Positions 44,194 to 52,719 of a stretch of 64,000 bases of DNA are shown here, in pieces. Source of the DNA: Anaerolineae bacterium. Its GTDB lineage: Bacteria; Chloroflexota; Anaerolineae; Anaerolineales; Anaerolineaceae. Location: positions 1 to 64,000 of the forward strand of contig JABLWW010000004.1 in the NCBI GenBank assembly GCA_013178295.1, in the 5' to 3' direction. Made by a program: the position numbers and the translations under genes. The notes beneath the pieces are model-generated. The model saw only the letters and a program-made list of their open reading frames with translations. It did not search any database and was not told the origin of the DNA. Every line of letters starts with the position of its first letter. Position 1 is the first letter of the stretch.

Positions 44194-44946
44194 CTAAACG
44201 CCAATCGTGATGTGATTATCGAGCAATGCAGCGCGCACCGCACTGGCAACCGCCAGGGCGTTGGGGGAATCCCCATGAATACAGAGTGTATCAATACCGA
44301 CCCGGCATCGCTCGCCTTCGCGTGTCATCATCTCAATTCCATTTTGCACCAGATTGAGCGCCTGCGCAGCTGCCCGCAGTGGGTCATCAATGACGCTTCC
44401 CGGCTGGCGGCGCGACATCAGTGTTCCATCCGGGTTGTAGCCGCGCTCTGGGAAACCTTCATTGGCAACCTGCAGACCCTGTTCAACACCGGCTTCAATC
44501 AGGGCAGAACCAGCCAGTCCAACCAGAATCAGCCCGGTATCAAAGCGTGCCACCGCACGCGCCACCGCACGCGCCAGCACAACATCCTGTGCCGCCTGGT
44601 TATAAAGAGCGCCGTGTGGTTTCACATGTGTCAGGCTAATGCCTGCGGCACACGCAAAGCCAGCCAAAGCGGATACCTGATAAAGAACAAACGCTTCCAC
44701 CTCTTCGGGTGTCAAATCCATCGCCCGCCTGCCAAAGCCCTGCAGATCAGGGTAGCCGGGGTGTGCACCCACCCGCACCCCGAATGCCGCAGCCAGTCTC
44801 ACCGTTTTTTCCATGACCAGTGGATCGCCAGCGTGCATCCCGCAGGCAATATTGACCGAAGAGACCAGCGGGATTAATTCACTATCCCTCCCCAGAGTGT
44901 AACGCCCAAATCCCTCTCCCATATCGCAGTTAATATCCACTCTCAA
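44194..44946 (-). CDS. pxpA: 5-oxoprolinase subunit A
   Basis: About 250 residues of the LamB/YcsF family, the hydrolase subunit of ATP-dependent 5-oxoprolinase, which opens pyroglutamate to glutamate. VDINCDMGEGFG, NIACGMHAGDP, GAHPGYPDLQGFGRR, HVKPHGALYN and HGDSP are family hallmarks. The TTG at 44946 is preferred because AAGGAGG lies eight bases upstream; a GTG-type start at 44970 would include the Shine-Dalgarno. Its partners pxpB and pxpC are 3 kb away on the same strand, beyond the GlpA-SdhBCD genes. Confidence 0.93.
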   Translation of the reverse strand: MRVDINCDMGEGFGRYTLGRDSELIPLVSSVNIACGMHAGDPLVMEKTVRLAAAFGVRVGAHPGYPDLQGFGRRAMDLTPEEVEAFVLYQVSALAGFACAAGISLTHVKPHGALYNQAAQDVVLARAVARAVARFDTGLILVGLAGSALIEAGVEQGLQVANEGFPERGYNPDGTLMSRRQPGSVIDDPLRAAAQALNLVQNGIEMMTREGERCRVGIDTLCIHGDSPNALAVASAVRAALLDNHITIGV

Positions 44947-45047
44947 AGCACACCTCCTTCTAACACCCAAACTCCCAAATCAGCTCGATTATTGATTATA
45001 ATAGACGCCAACTGTTGACAAAATCCCCTGTGAAAAAGAGAAACCTT

Positions 45048-46223
45048 ATGGACAAACCCAAAGCAGTCATCATTGGGGCTGGTTTCACCGGTTGTGCAAC
45101 GGCGCATGACCTGGCATTGCGCGGTTTTGACGTCACCGTGGTGGAGCGAGGCCCAATCGCAAACGGCACTTCAGGGCGGACACACGGCTTGTTGCACAGC
45201 GGGGGGCGCTACGCTGTGGATGACCAGGAATCGGCTGTCGAATGTATCGAGGAGAATCTTCTGCTACGCGGATTGGTGGCTGAATGTCTGGAGCAAAACG
45301 GTGGTCTCTTTGTTGCACTGGACGAAAGCGACCTGGAATACGCCCGACGCTGGGTACAAAGCTGTGAGCGCTGCAACATCCCGGTGGAGCAGGTAGATGT
45401 AAAACAAGCCCTTGCCTGGGAGCCCAACTTAACCTCAAAGATTCTTGCAGCATATACCGTTCCCGATGCTACTTTTGACCCTTTGCGGCTGGCACTGACA
45501 TTTGCAGCAACAGCCCAGACAAATGGGGCGCGTTTCAGACTTTTTACTGAGGTAGAGGGTCTTATAGAGCGCAATGGGGCAATTCGGGGTGTGCGTTGTC
45601 AGGAACGCACAACGGGCAAATCAAGCGAGCTATACGCCGATTGTGTCATCAATGCCACCGGTGCATGGGCAGGCAAAATTGCCCAAATGGCTGGGGATGC
45701 AACCATTGTGGTTAAACCTACACCAGGCGTGATGGTCGCCTATGACCAGCGGCTGTGCAATCGAGTCATCAACCGCCTGAATGAGCCTGGTGATGGCGAT
45801 ATCATCGTCCCTCAGCGCCGCATGGTCGTTATTGGCACCACCTCGTTTGAGGTGGACGAGGTAGATTACATTCCTGTCTTTGAAGACCAGGTGCAGATGA
45901 TGCGGGAATGCGCCATCCAGCTGATACCCGCCGTTGCCGCAACACGCCAGCGCGGAGCGTTTATGGCAGCCCGTCCATTGATTGGCTCTTCAGCTTCAGG
46001 ACGGAGCATCGCGCGCACTTTCAAGTGCTTTGACCACCAGGAAACCCACGGGATTGGCGGGCTGGTGACCATCACAGGGGGAAAAGCCACCACCTTGCGG
46101 GCAATGGCAGAAAAAACTGCCGACACCGTCTGCGCCAAGCTGGGCATTACAGCACCTTGTCAGACCAGAGAGTACCCCCTGCGCTCTTACCGTGAGTTTC
46201 GGGGAAGTGACGCCTATCAGTAA
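45048..46223 (+). CDS. GlpA-like FAD-dependent glycerol-3-phosphate dehydrogenase
   Basis: A 391-residue flavoprotein of the DAO family, closest to the catalytic subunit A of anaerobic glycerol-3-phosphate dehydrogenase. The FAD motif GAGFTGCATAHDLALRG, GRTHGLLHSGGRYAV, VPDATFDPLRL, GTTSFEVDEVDYI and ITGGKATTLRAMAE align with E. coli GlpA. It stops before the C-terminal Cys-rich BFD-like [2Fe-2S] domain, about 150 residues shorter. It lacks the SdhA/FrdA motifs. SdhB, SdhC and SdhD homologues follow within 10, overlapping and 28 bases, so electrons probably go through them. Confidence 0.88.
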   Translation: MDKPKAVIIGAGFTGCATAHDLALRGFDVTVVERGPIANGTSGRTHGLLHSGGRYAVDDQESAVECIEENLLLRGLVAECLEQNGGLFVALDESDLEYARRWVQSCERCNIPVEQVDVKQALAWEPNLTSKILAAYTVPDATFDPLRLALTFAATAQTNGARFRLFTEVEGLIERNGAIRGVRCQERTTGKSSELYADCVINATGAWAGKIAQMAGDATIVVKPTPGVMVAYDQRLCNRVINRLNEPGDGDIIVPQRRMVVIGTTSFEVDEVDYIPVFEDQVQMMRECAIQLIPAVAATRQRGAFMAARPLIGSSASGRSIARTFKCFDHQETHGIGGLVTITGGKATTLRAMAEKTADTVCAKLGITAPCQTREYPLRSYREFRGSDAYQ

Positions 46224-46232
46224 GGAGTTCTC

Positions 46233-46985
46233 ATGAGCGAAAAATGGTCACTCCACATTGAAGTCCAACGGCAAAAGGGGAAAGAGCAACCGCATTTTGA
46301 CCGCTTTGATCTTGAAATCTCGCCAGAAGCTACCGTTTTGGACGCGGTAGAGATGATCTGGGCATTCAAAGACCGTTCCCTATGCTTTGGTCATGCCTGT
46401 CACCATTCTACATGCGGCGCGTGTGGAATGCGTGTTAATGGTGTAGAAAAACTCACCTGCATCACCCTGATTAGCGAGGTAACCCAAAACGGTGGCACGC
46501 TACGCTTACAACCCTTGCGTAACCTGCCGGTGATTAGCGATCTGGTCGTTGACCTGACTCCTCTCTACCATCGAATGGCAGAGGTGAAACACCCTTCGGT
46601 GCACCCAGTTGAGGAAAACGAGGGTGTTGCCAGTCAGCAAATCGCACAAGCAGGAAAGAGCAACAATCCCTATACACGCCTGGCAGATTGTATTGAGTGC
46701 GGTCTGTGCATCAGCGTATGCCCGGCAGCCATGACCTCGCCCGCGTATATCGGTCCGGCTGTGCTGGCAGGCGCCCAGCTGGCAGTAGTTATGGATGAGC
46801 ACGTTTGCGCCATCGTAGATACCCAGAACGGCGTCTGGCGCTGCCATAGCGCCTACGAATGCAGTGAGGTTTGCCCTTCCCACGTGCAGCCAGCCCAGCG
46901 TATCATGCAGCTGCGTCGGCATCTCCTTTCTCAACGCATCCGCCGCTTTTTCGGTCTGCAATCCCTTCATCAGAGGAAACAATGA
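46233..46985 (+). CDS. sdhB: Succinate dehydrogenase/fumarate reductase-type iron-sulfur subunit
   Basis: A 250-residue electron-transfer protein. The plant-type [2Fe-2S] site is C56-x4-C61-G-x-C64-x11-C76. The ferredoxin domain has CIECGLCISVCP for [4Fe-4S] and CHSAYECSEVCPSHVQP for the third cluster. Length and order are those of SdhB/FrdB. It is preceded by the GlpA-like gene (TAAGGAG Shine-Dalgarno in the ten-base gap) and overlaps sdhC by four bases. No SdhA gene is present, so it probably accepts electrons from the GlpA-like protein. Confidence 0.93.
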   Translation: MSEKWSLHIEVQRQKGKEQPHFDRFDLEISPEATVLDAVEMIWAFKDRSLCFGHACHHSTCGACGMRVNGVEKLTCITLISEVTQNGGTLRLQPLRNLPVISDLVVDLTPLYHRMAEVKHPSVHPVEENEGVASQQIAQAGKSNNPYTRLADCIECGLCISVCPAAMTSPAYIGPAVLAGAQLAVVMDEHVCAIVDTQNGVWRCHSAYECSEVCPSHVQPAQRIMQLRRHLLSQRIRRFFGLQSLHQRKQ

Positions 46986-47368
46986 ACAGAATATTTCAAA
47001 AACCAGGCAACGCAATCCAGTGGTTTGACCCGCGCGGGCGGCAGTTAGGCTATCTGGCTTTTATCCTCAATCGCATCACCGGCATGGGTCTGGCACTATA
47101 TCTGCTTCTTCACCTCATCATGCTGGGCAAACTGGCACAAGGTCCCCAAGCTTATAACAGCTTCATCGAGACTGTGCATCATCCCGTTTTTATTTTTGGC
47201 GAGCTACTGGTTATCTTCGCCGCTCTGATCCATGGTCTGAACGGTCTTCGCATCATCCTGACCAGTTTTGGCATAGGCGTCGAGAAACATAAACCCCTTT
47301 TCACCGTGCTGATGATCGCAGCGCTGGTGAGCGGCGTATATTTTGCGGCACGCATGATCGCCAGGTAA
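46982..47368 (+). CDS. sdhC: Succinate dehydrogenase-type cytochrome b subunit (SdhC)
   Basis: A 128-residue membrane anchor with three hydrophobic spans. RITGMGLALYLLLHL in the first span and the candidate heme His in ALIHGLNGLRIIL are typical of SdhC. ATG 46982 overlaps the sdhB stop (ATGA) and has GAGG upstream. With SdhD it should bind heme b and quinone and pass electrons from the iron-sulfur subunit. Confidence 0.9.
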   Translation: MNRIFQKPGNAIQWFDPRGRQLGYLAFILNRITGMGLALYLLLHLIMLGKLAQGPQAYNSFIETVHHPVFIFGELLVIFAALIHGLNGLRIILTSFGIGVEKHKPLFTVLMIAALVSGVYFAARMIAR

Positions 47369-47396
47369 ACACCACACGCGAAAGGATTAGGCAATA

Positions 47397-47765
47397 ATGA
47401 TGAATAGCAAACAGATGGCAATGGGTGAAGGCGGCGGATTGTGGTTGCTTAAAGCGTTCAGCGGTGCGCTGCTGGTGATCATTCTGGCAATTCACCTGGT
47501 TGTGAATCACCTTGTTTATGAGAGTGGCGTGATGAGCTGGCAGGATGTCGTCATATACTACCAAAACCCCATCATTGTAATCCTCGAAGCGGTCTTTCTG
47601 GTTTCGGTCGTTGCACATGCCCTGCTGGGGCTGCGCGGGATTCTGCTCGATTTGCAGCCATCCAACGCCATACTGGTATGGATTAACCGTCTGTCTTTGG
47701 CAATCGGGATCGTTGCCGTTCTATACGGACTCTGGCTGCTGCTGACCGTGGCATCTTTTGGCTAG
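47397..47765 (+). CDS. sdhD: Succinate dehydrogenase-type membrane anchor (SdhD)
   Basis: A 122-residue protein with three hydrophobic spans. The first carries IHLVVNHLVYE and the second VVAHALLGLRGILLD, which resembles the heme-ligand and quinone-site region of SdhC/SdhD proteins. ATG codons at 47397 and 47400 are both usable. It ends the plus-strand operon, and its stop overlaps that of convergent pxpC by four bases. Confidence 0.85.
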   Translation: MMNSKQMAMGEGGGLWLLKAFSGALLVIILAIHLVVNHLVYESGVMSWQDVVIYYQNPIIVILEAVFLVSVVAHALLGLRGILLDLQPSNAILVWINRLSLAIGIVAVLYGLWLLLTVASFG

Positions 47766-48739
47766 AAAGCATAAATCCCTGCATCCTCGTCCTCAGCATT
47801 TTCGATCGCACCCAGACACTGCAACATTTGACGGTAGCGCGCCTGTGCAGCTTCTACAGAGGTCGGCGTAAAGCGTATCCTGGCATCTCCACCAGGCACG
47901 CACTGCGCCAGCAGGGGCAAATCTGCGCTCACCACAACCGCAATCTTTGCATACCCGCCGCTTGTTGGGCATTCGCGCATCATAATGATTGGCTGACCAC
48001 TAGAGGGAACTTGTACAGCGCCAGCAACCAACCCATCGGTAACAATATCTGCCCCTCTGCTGTGTGCAACCGCAGCCCCCTGCAAACGGTAGCCCATGCG
48101 ATCAGAAGCAGCGCTGACCAGGTACTCTGAAGATAAAAACGTGGTTATTCCCTGCGCGTCAAAGTACTCCTGCTGAGGACCAAGGACCACCTCAATCAGC
48201 GGGGTAACGCTATAGGCTGGGCGCTTATGTTCTGGCAGCCTGCGCCCGGCAAGTGTCAAAGCCAACGAAGAGGGATGCAGACTGTACAGCACGTCCCCCG
48301 CTTGCAGCGTTCTACCTTCAAATCCACCAAAACCGCCGCGCAGATATGTAGAACGCGAACCCAATACAGGTTCAACCGCAATCCCTCCTGCCAATGCAAG
48401 ATATATCCAGCAGCCAAAGGGCTGACGGTGAAACGCAATTTCCCAGCCAGATCGAACAACCAATGCAGTCCACAGCGGCGCTGGCTCTCCACGAATGAAA
48501 AGGTCAAAACCGCTGCCGGTTACCGCGATCAGACAATCCTGAAGGGCGACCAGGACAGGAGCCTGAATACCTATCTCCAGCACAGCGGCATCGTCAGCAT
48601 TGCCCACAAGCCGATTTGCAACCCGCATAGCAAACGTGTCCATTGCGCCCGCCACCGGGATACCAAAGCGTTGATAGCCAAAACGCCCTCCATCTTGAAC
48701 AGTGGCGAGAAAACCAGGCTGCGTTATCTGAAGGCACAT
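47762..48739 (-). CDS. pxpC: 5-oxoprolinase subunit C
   Basis: A 325-residue protein of the KipA/biotin-dependent-carboxyltransferase-like family, which with PxpB forms the ATP-using part of 5-oxoprolinase. FLATVQDGGRFGYQRFGIPVAG-type opening, MDTFAMRVANRLVGN, GSRSTYLRGGFGG, DRMGYRLQG and the ECPTSGGYAKIA block are family signatures. ATG 48739 follows the pxpB stop directly, so the two are coupled. Confidence 0.94.
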   Translation of the reverse strand: MCLQITQPGFLATVQDGGRFGYQRFGIPVAGAMDTFAMRVANRLVGNADDAAVLEIGIQAPVLVALQDCLIAVTGSGFDLFIRGEPAPLWTALVVRSGWEIAFHRQPFGCWIYLALAGGIAVEPVLGSRSTYLRGGFGGFEGRTLQAGDVLYSLHPSSLALTLAGRRLPEHKRPAYSVTPLIEVVLGPQQEYFDAQGITTFLSSEYLVSAASDRMGYRLQGAAVAHSRGADIVTDGLVAGAVQVPSSGQPIIMMRECPTSGGYAKIAVVVSADLPLLAQCVPGGDARIRFTPTSVEAAQARYRQMLQCLGAIENAEDEDAGIYAF

Positions 48740-49414
48740 TCAAACGTCCTCTGTCACAACTGGCACAAAGCGCACCCGATCGCCGGGCGTCAGCAAACAG
48801 GGAGGGTTTAGAGTGGGATCAAAGAGTTTAAGCGGTGTATAACCAATCAAACGCCAACCGCCTGGCGAATCCACCGGATAAACACCCGTCTGACTGCCTG
48901 CAATGCCAACTGACCCCGCTGGCACATGGATGCGCGGTGTTTCCAAACGCGGCGTGGCAATCGCCGGATTCATCCCTCCCAGATAGGGGAAACCCGGCGT
49001 GAACCCCATCATAAAAACGGTGTATTCAGCGCCGCTGTGCAGAGCAATGACCTCCTCCACAGAAAGGTGGTTATGTTGGGCGACAAACGGCAGATCAGCC
49101 CCCCGCTCACCGCCATATATGACGGGTATCTCCACCAACCTGGACGGCAGTTCTTTGGCATCATCACACAAGGCAAGCAGATGTTGAAGCTGTGTCAAAA
49201 GCGTCGTGTAGTCTGTCTCCAGTAAATTGTAGTGAACCAGCAGCGAACAATATGCAGGGACAGTCTCAATCACACCAGGCAACTGCCGCCGCTGTACTTC
49301 CCGGTCAAACGCATGCACCCGACGGTTGAGAGCCAGTTCAATCTGCTCACCAAATACCACAACAATTGCCGAATCACCGACTGGCTTAAAGAAAGGAAAC
49401 TGCCCTTCCGCCAT
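48740..49414 (-). CDS. pxpB: 5-oxoprolinase subunit B
   Basis: A 224-residue protein of the KipI/allophanate-hydrolase-subunit-1 family. GDSAIVVVFGEQIELALN at the start, VIYGGERGADLPFVA, FMMGFTPGFPYLGGM, VPAGSVGIAGSQTGVYPVDSPGGW-type region and FDPTLNPPCLLTPGDRVRF are typical. It pairs with PxpC, whose start touches its stop codon. A second role as histidine-kinase inhibitor is known for B. subtilis KipI, but the neighbourhood supports 5-oxoprolinase. Confidence 0.94.
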   Translation of the reverse strand: MAEGQFPFFKPVGDSAIVVVFGEQIELALNRRVHAFDREVQRRQLPGVIETVPAYCSLLVHYNLLETDYTTLLTQLQHLLALCDDAKELPSRLVEIPVIYGGERGADLPFVAQHNHLSVEEVIALHSGAEYTVFMMGFTPGFPYLGGMNPAIATPRLETPRIHVPAGSVGIAGSQTGVYPVDSPGGWRLIGYTPLKLFDPTLNPPCLLTPGDRVRFVPVVTEDV

Positions 49415-49428
49415 ACAAAAAGACCCGC

Positions 49429-51936
49429 TTACTCCTGCCCGCCCATAAGTTTCAGGAATAATGCAACAATTCTGGGATCAAAATGCGTACCGCTCTGCTC
49501 ACTGATATATTCAATAGTCTTTTGCTCCGACCATGCAAGACGGTAAGGTCGGTCGGATGTCAAAGCATCCCAAACGTCGCATACCGCAAAAACCCGTGCC
49601 ATCAAAGGGATTTCTTCACCCTTTAGACCACGCGGATACCCGCTGCCATCCCACTTTTCATGGTGGGCATAGGGGATATCAATTGCCGCTTGCAAGAACG
49701 AAACCGGGGCAAGCATCTTATGGGCATACACTGGATGTTGGCGCATGATTTCCCACTCTTCTTCGCTCAGAGGGCCCTTTTTACCCAGAATGTCATCGGG
49801 GATAGCAATCTTGCCAATATCATGCAGGATGGCGCCGCGCCGGACATGAATCAGCGATTTTTCACTGACCCCTGCCATCCTCGCCAACCTGACTGCCATT
49901 TCCGCCACACGCACACTATGCCCTTCCGTTTCATGATCGCGCAGATCAATCAGCCGTGCCCATGCTTCGATTGTTCGATCGTATGCATTGGTCAGTTCGC
50001 GGTTCGACTTTTGCAAACTGTCAATCAAACGCGCTTTATCAAGAGCAATCGCCGCCTGTGCTGCCATGGTTGCCAAAAACTCAAGCCATTCGGGGTCCGG
50101 GTCAAGCGGCGTACGATGGAACACCTCCAAAACGCCAACCTCCTCCCCCCTGGAAATCAGCGGTGTTGCATAGTACGATACAAACCCTTCCATCTGCATC
50201 AGTTTATTTCTCAAATAGCCTTCTTCGCTCTGCGAAAGGTCAGGCACACTGATGGTGCGCCCCTCGATAATGGCTCGTCCGGCATAGTCCTGATGTGTGT
50301 TCAACAGCATCTGCTCCAGCCCGCTAGTGCGAAACCTCAACCCTGCAGCAAACTCCAGAGTCTCCGTCTCCGGGTGATATAACAGGATATCAGCTGCATC
50401 CACACGGAGCTGGGTGGTTACCTGATCTAACAGAATACGCAGGATGGTTTTAATATCCAGGCTGGAGCCAATGGCAGTCTCAATCGAGAAAAGCGCCGAG
50501 ATACGGTTGAGTTGCTGTTCGGTACGGTCATATAATCGGGCACGATGAAGCGCATCCCCGGCAATCCTGGCAATTTTTTCCAACAATTTTGCTTCAAACT
50601 CGCCCAAACCACATGGCTGTTGGACAGCGACAAACAACAAGGCAATATACTCTAAACCAGTTGGTATAGGATAGCAAGTACCACTCCACCCCTCAGGGAT
50701 AAGTTTGGCTAAATGAGAGGGAATGCTCATATCGGTGGAGAAATCGGCTATGAAGTATGGTTGACTGTCCTCTAACGTCCTTTTGCCAATGTGTTCGATG
50801 AGCTGTTCTTCCTGCCCATCGAAAAGACGGGAAAACCATCCACGCGTTATCCCATCGCAAAGCTTCTTGCGCAGGGTGTTATATACCCACAACATCCCCG
50901 AATCGGTATGGAAAGCAGCCAGCGTTTCGTCCAGCAGGCAAGGGAGCATTTGGCGCATGGTTTGCAAAGAGCGCAAAGCCTCCGAGACACGGTTGACGGT
51001 TTGCATCTCTGCCAAATGGCGTTTGGTCTCTTCCAGTAAGCGGGCATTGTGAACAGCTGCTGCTGCCTGTGATGCAAATAATTCCAATAGGCGCGCATCC
51101 GCTCTCGAAAAGACACGTTGCGAAGGGAGCAGTTCAAAAATGATCAATACGCCAATCAGGTCGCCAGCATACAACATTGGGACGCCAACCACAGCGGCAA
51201 CATTCAGGTGTGTATATTGAGCCGCCCGGCCTTCCCATTGAGAGTATTGGTCAACAATCACCGGCTGCATGGTGCGGGCTACCTTCCAGCCTAGACCCTC
51301 ATCGCGGTTGATGCGCAGTCCAGGCGCAATCGGCACCCCCCGTACCACCTTGACCTCCAAAACATCACTGGCAGCATCATAAAAGAGGATCTCTCCGCAG
51401 GAAGCGGATAACAAAGCAAGCGCATGGTCAAGCACATCCTCCAGTAAAAGCAACAAATCGTGCTGTGATGCCATGGCGCGTGTCATTGTATAAATAGCAG
51501 CAAATTCAGCCGCTCGCCGGTGCAAAGTTTCCTCAACCCGTTTATGGGCGCTGATATCCGAAAAAATCAGCAGGAGGGCTTTGCGCCCGGCAAAATCTAC
51601 TGGGGTTGCCGTCATCTCCACCCAGATCGAGGTGCCCATGGCGGTAAGCATGGGAAATTCTTGGATCAGCGACGTTTCCCCATCCTGCAGATGAAGGTCT
51701 GCTAGCCTGAGACGATTCTCCTCAGGTACAAGAGCATAGATATCTGGTAGAATTCCACTGTCGGGAATTTCAAAAATCTCGCCAATTGCCCGGTTGACAT
51801 ATAGCGTCTGGCAAGTTTCCAGGTCAGTAACAGCAATTCCATCGCGAAAATTTCCTACCACCGTCTGATAGATGGCTGATAAAGAAGGAGCATTCGCTTT
51901 TTCTATCATCTCAGAACTGCCAGACCACAGTGACAC
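49429..51936 (-). CDS. PAS-GAF-GAF-GAF-HD-GYP signalling phosphodiesterase
   Basis: An 835-residue cytosolic sensor. A PAS domain (about 20-130, with LLLIFSDISAHKR) is followed by three GAF domains (about 150-305, 320-470 and 490-640) and a C-terminal HD-GYP domain (about 660-830). The HD pair is in ILHDIGKIAIPDDIL, then HHEKWDGSGYPRGLKG gives the GYP motif. HD-GYP proteins degrade cyclic di-GMP. No membrane segment or receiver domain is seen. GTG 51936 or ATG 51909 may be the start. The signal is unknown. Confidence 0.92.
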   Translation of the reverse strand: MSLWSGSSEMIEKANAPSLSAIYQTVVGNFRDGIAVTDLETCQTLYVNRAIGEIFEIPDSGILPDIYALVPEENRLRLADLHLQDGETSLIQEFPMLTAMGTSIWVEMTATPVDFAGRKALLLIFSDISAHKRVEETLHRRAAEFAAIYTMTRAMASQHDLLLLLEDVLDHALALLSASCGEILFYDAASDVLEVKVVRGVPIAPGLRINRDEGLGWKVARTMQPVIVDQYSQWEGRAAQYTHLNVAAVVGVPMLYAGDLIGVLIIFELLPSQRVFSRADARLLELFASQAAAAVHNARLLEETKRHLAEMQTVNRVSEALRSLQTMRQMLPCLLDETLAAFHTDSGMLWVYNTLRKKLCDGITRGWFSRLFDGQEEQLIEHIGKRTLEDSQPYFIADFSTDMSIPSHLAKLIPEGWSGTCYPIPTGLEYIALLFVAVQQPCGLGEFEAKLLEKIARIAGDALHRARLYDRTEQQLNRISALFSIETAIGSSLDIKTILRILLDQVTTQLRVDAADILLYHPETETLEFAAGLRFRTSGLEQMLLNTHQDYAGRAIIEGRTISVPDLSQSEEGYLRNKLMQMEGFVSYYATPLISRGEEVGVLEVFHRTPLDPDPEWLEFLATMAAQAAIALDKARLIDSLQKSNRELTNAYDRTIEAWARLIDLRDHETEGHSVRVAEMAVRLARMAGVSEKSLIHVRRGAILHDIGKIAIPDDILGKKGPLSEEEWEIMRQHPVYAHKMLAPVSFLQAAIDIPYAHHEKWDGSGYPRGLKGEEIPLMARVFAVCDVWDALTSDRPYRLAWSEQKTIEYISEQSGTHFDPRIVALFLKLMGGQE

Positions 51937-52030
51937 CTGATTAGGAAATTAAAACCATTCTATCACGATTCGATTTCAAATGTTGTTGTAAACTGCTGTC
52001 CTGACAACGTCCCTGAGGAGAAAGTTATCT

Positions 52031-52702
52031 ATGCAACCCCACCGTATTGGTCTGATGGTGCCTTCAAGCAACACCGTGTTGGAACCTGATTTTTACCGCA
52101 ACCTTCCACACGGCTGGACAGTGCATACTGCGCGCATGTACCTTGAAGATGTAACTGTCACCGCCGAGCAACAAATGCTCGACGAACACACCCTGCCTGC
52201 GGCGCGCCAGCTGGCAACAGCCCATCCACATGTGGTGGTTTTTGGTTGTACCAGTGCCAGTGCATTGCGAGGCAACTTGTATGAGGAGCGCTTGGTTGAG
52301 GATATCCAACAGGTGGTCGGAGTTCCAGTGATAAGTGTTTCGCGCGCAGTACGCCAAACGCTCAAAAACCTCCACGCCCGCAACATCGTGGTCATCACCC
52401 CCTACCTGGAAGAGATCAACGCAAAGATTCGGCGCAGCTTTGAGGAAGACGGAATGAACGTTCTCAGATTGCTGGGAATGGGGATCAGGGAAAACGCCCG
52501 CATTGCGCTGGTGCCCGGCGAGATGATTGTCAATCTGGCGCACCGCGCAGTACATGGGTTGTCTCCTGACGCCTTGTTTGTCTCTTGCACCAATTTCCCG
52601 GCAATGAGCATACTGGACGCATTGCGCCGTGCCTTCCCGTTTCCGGTAATCACCAGCAACCAGGCTGCGCTGGATATGGCAATCAAAACATCCGCAATGT
52701 AA
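52031..52702 (+). CDS. Maleate isomerase/Asp-Glu racemase-superfamily enzyme
   Basis: A 223-residue enzyme with the two catalytic cysteines of the superfamily: FGCTSASALRG (around residue 75) and VSCTNFPAM (around 182). The opening RIGLMVPSSNTVLEPDFYR is typical of maleate cis-trans isomerases and arylmalonate decarboxylase relatives. GAGGAG lies upstream of the ATG. It stands alone between the HD-GYP gene and the flippase gene. The substrate is not predictable beyond a small dicarboxylate or related acid. Confidence 0.85.
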   Translation: MQPHRIGLMVPSSNTVLEPDFYRNLPHGWTVHTARMYLEDVTVTAEQQMLDEHTLPAARQLATAHPHVVVFGCTSASALRGNLYEERLVEDIQQVVGVPVISVSRAVRQTLKNLHARNIVVITPYLEEINAKIRRSFEEDGMNVLRLLGMGIRENARIALVPGEMIVNLAHRAVHGLSPDALFVSCTNFPAMSILDALRRAFPFPVITSNQAALDMAIKTSAM

Positions 52703-52719
52703 AAAGCGTCAGACAGCGC

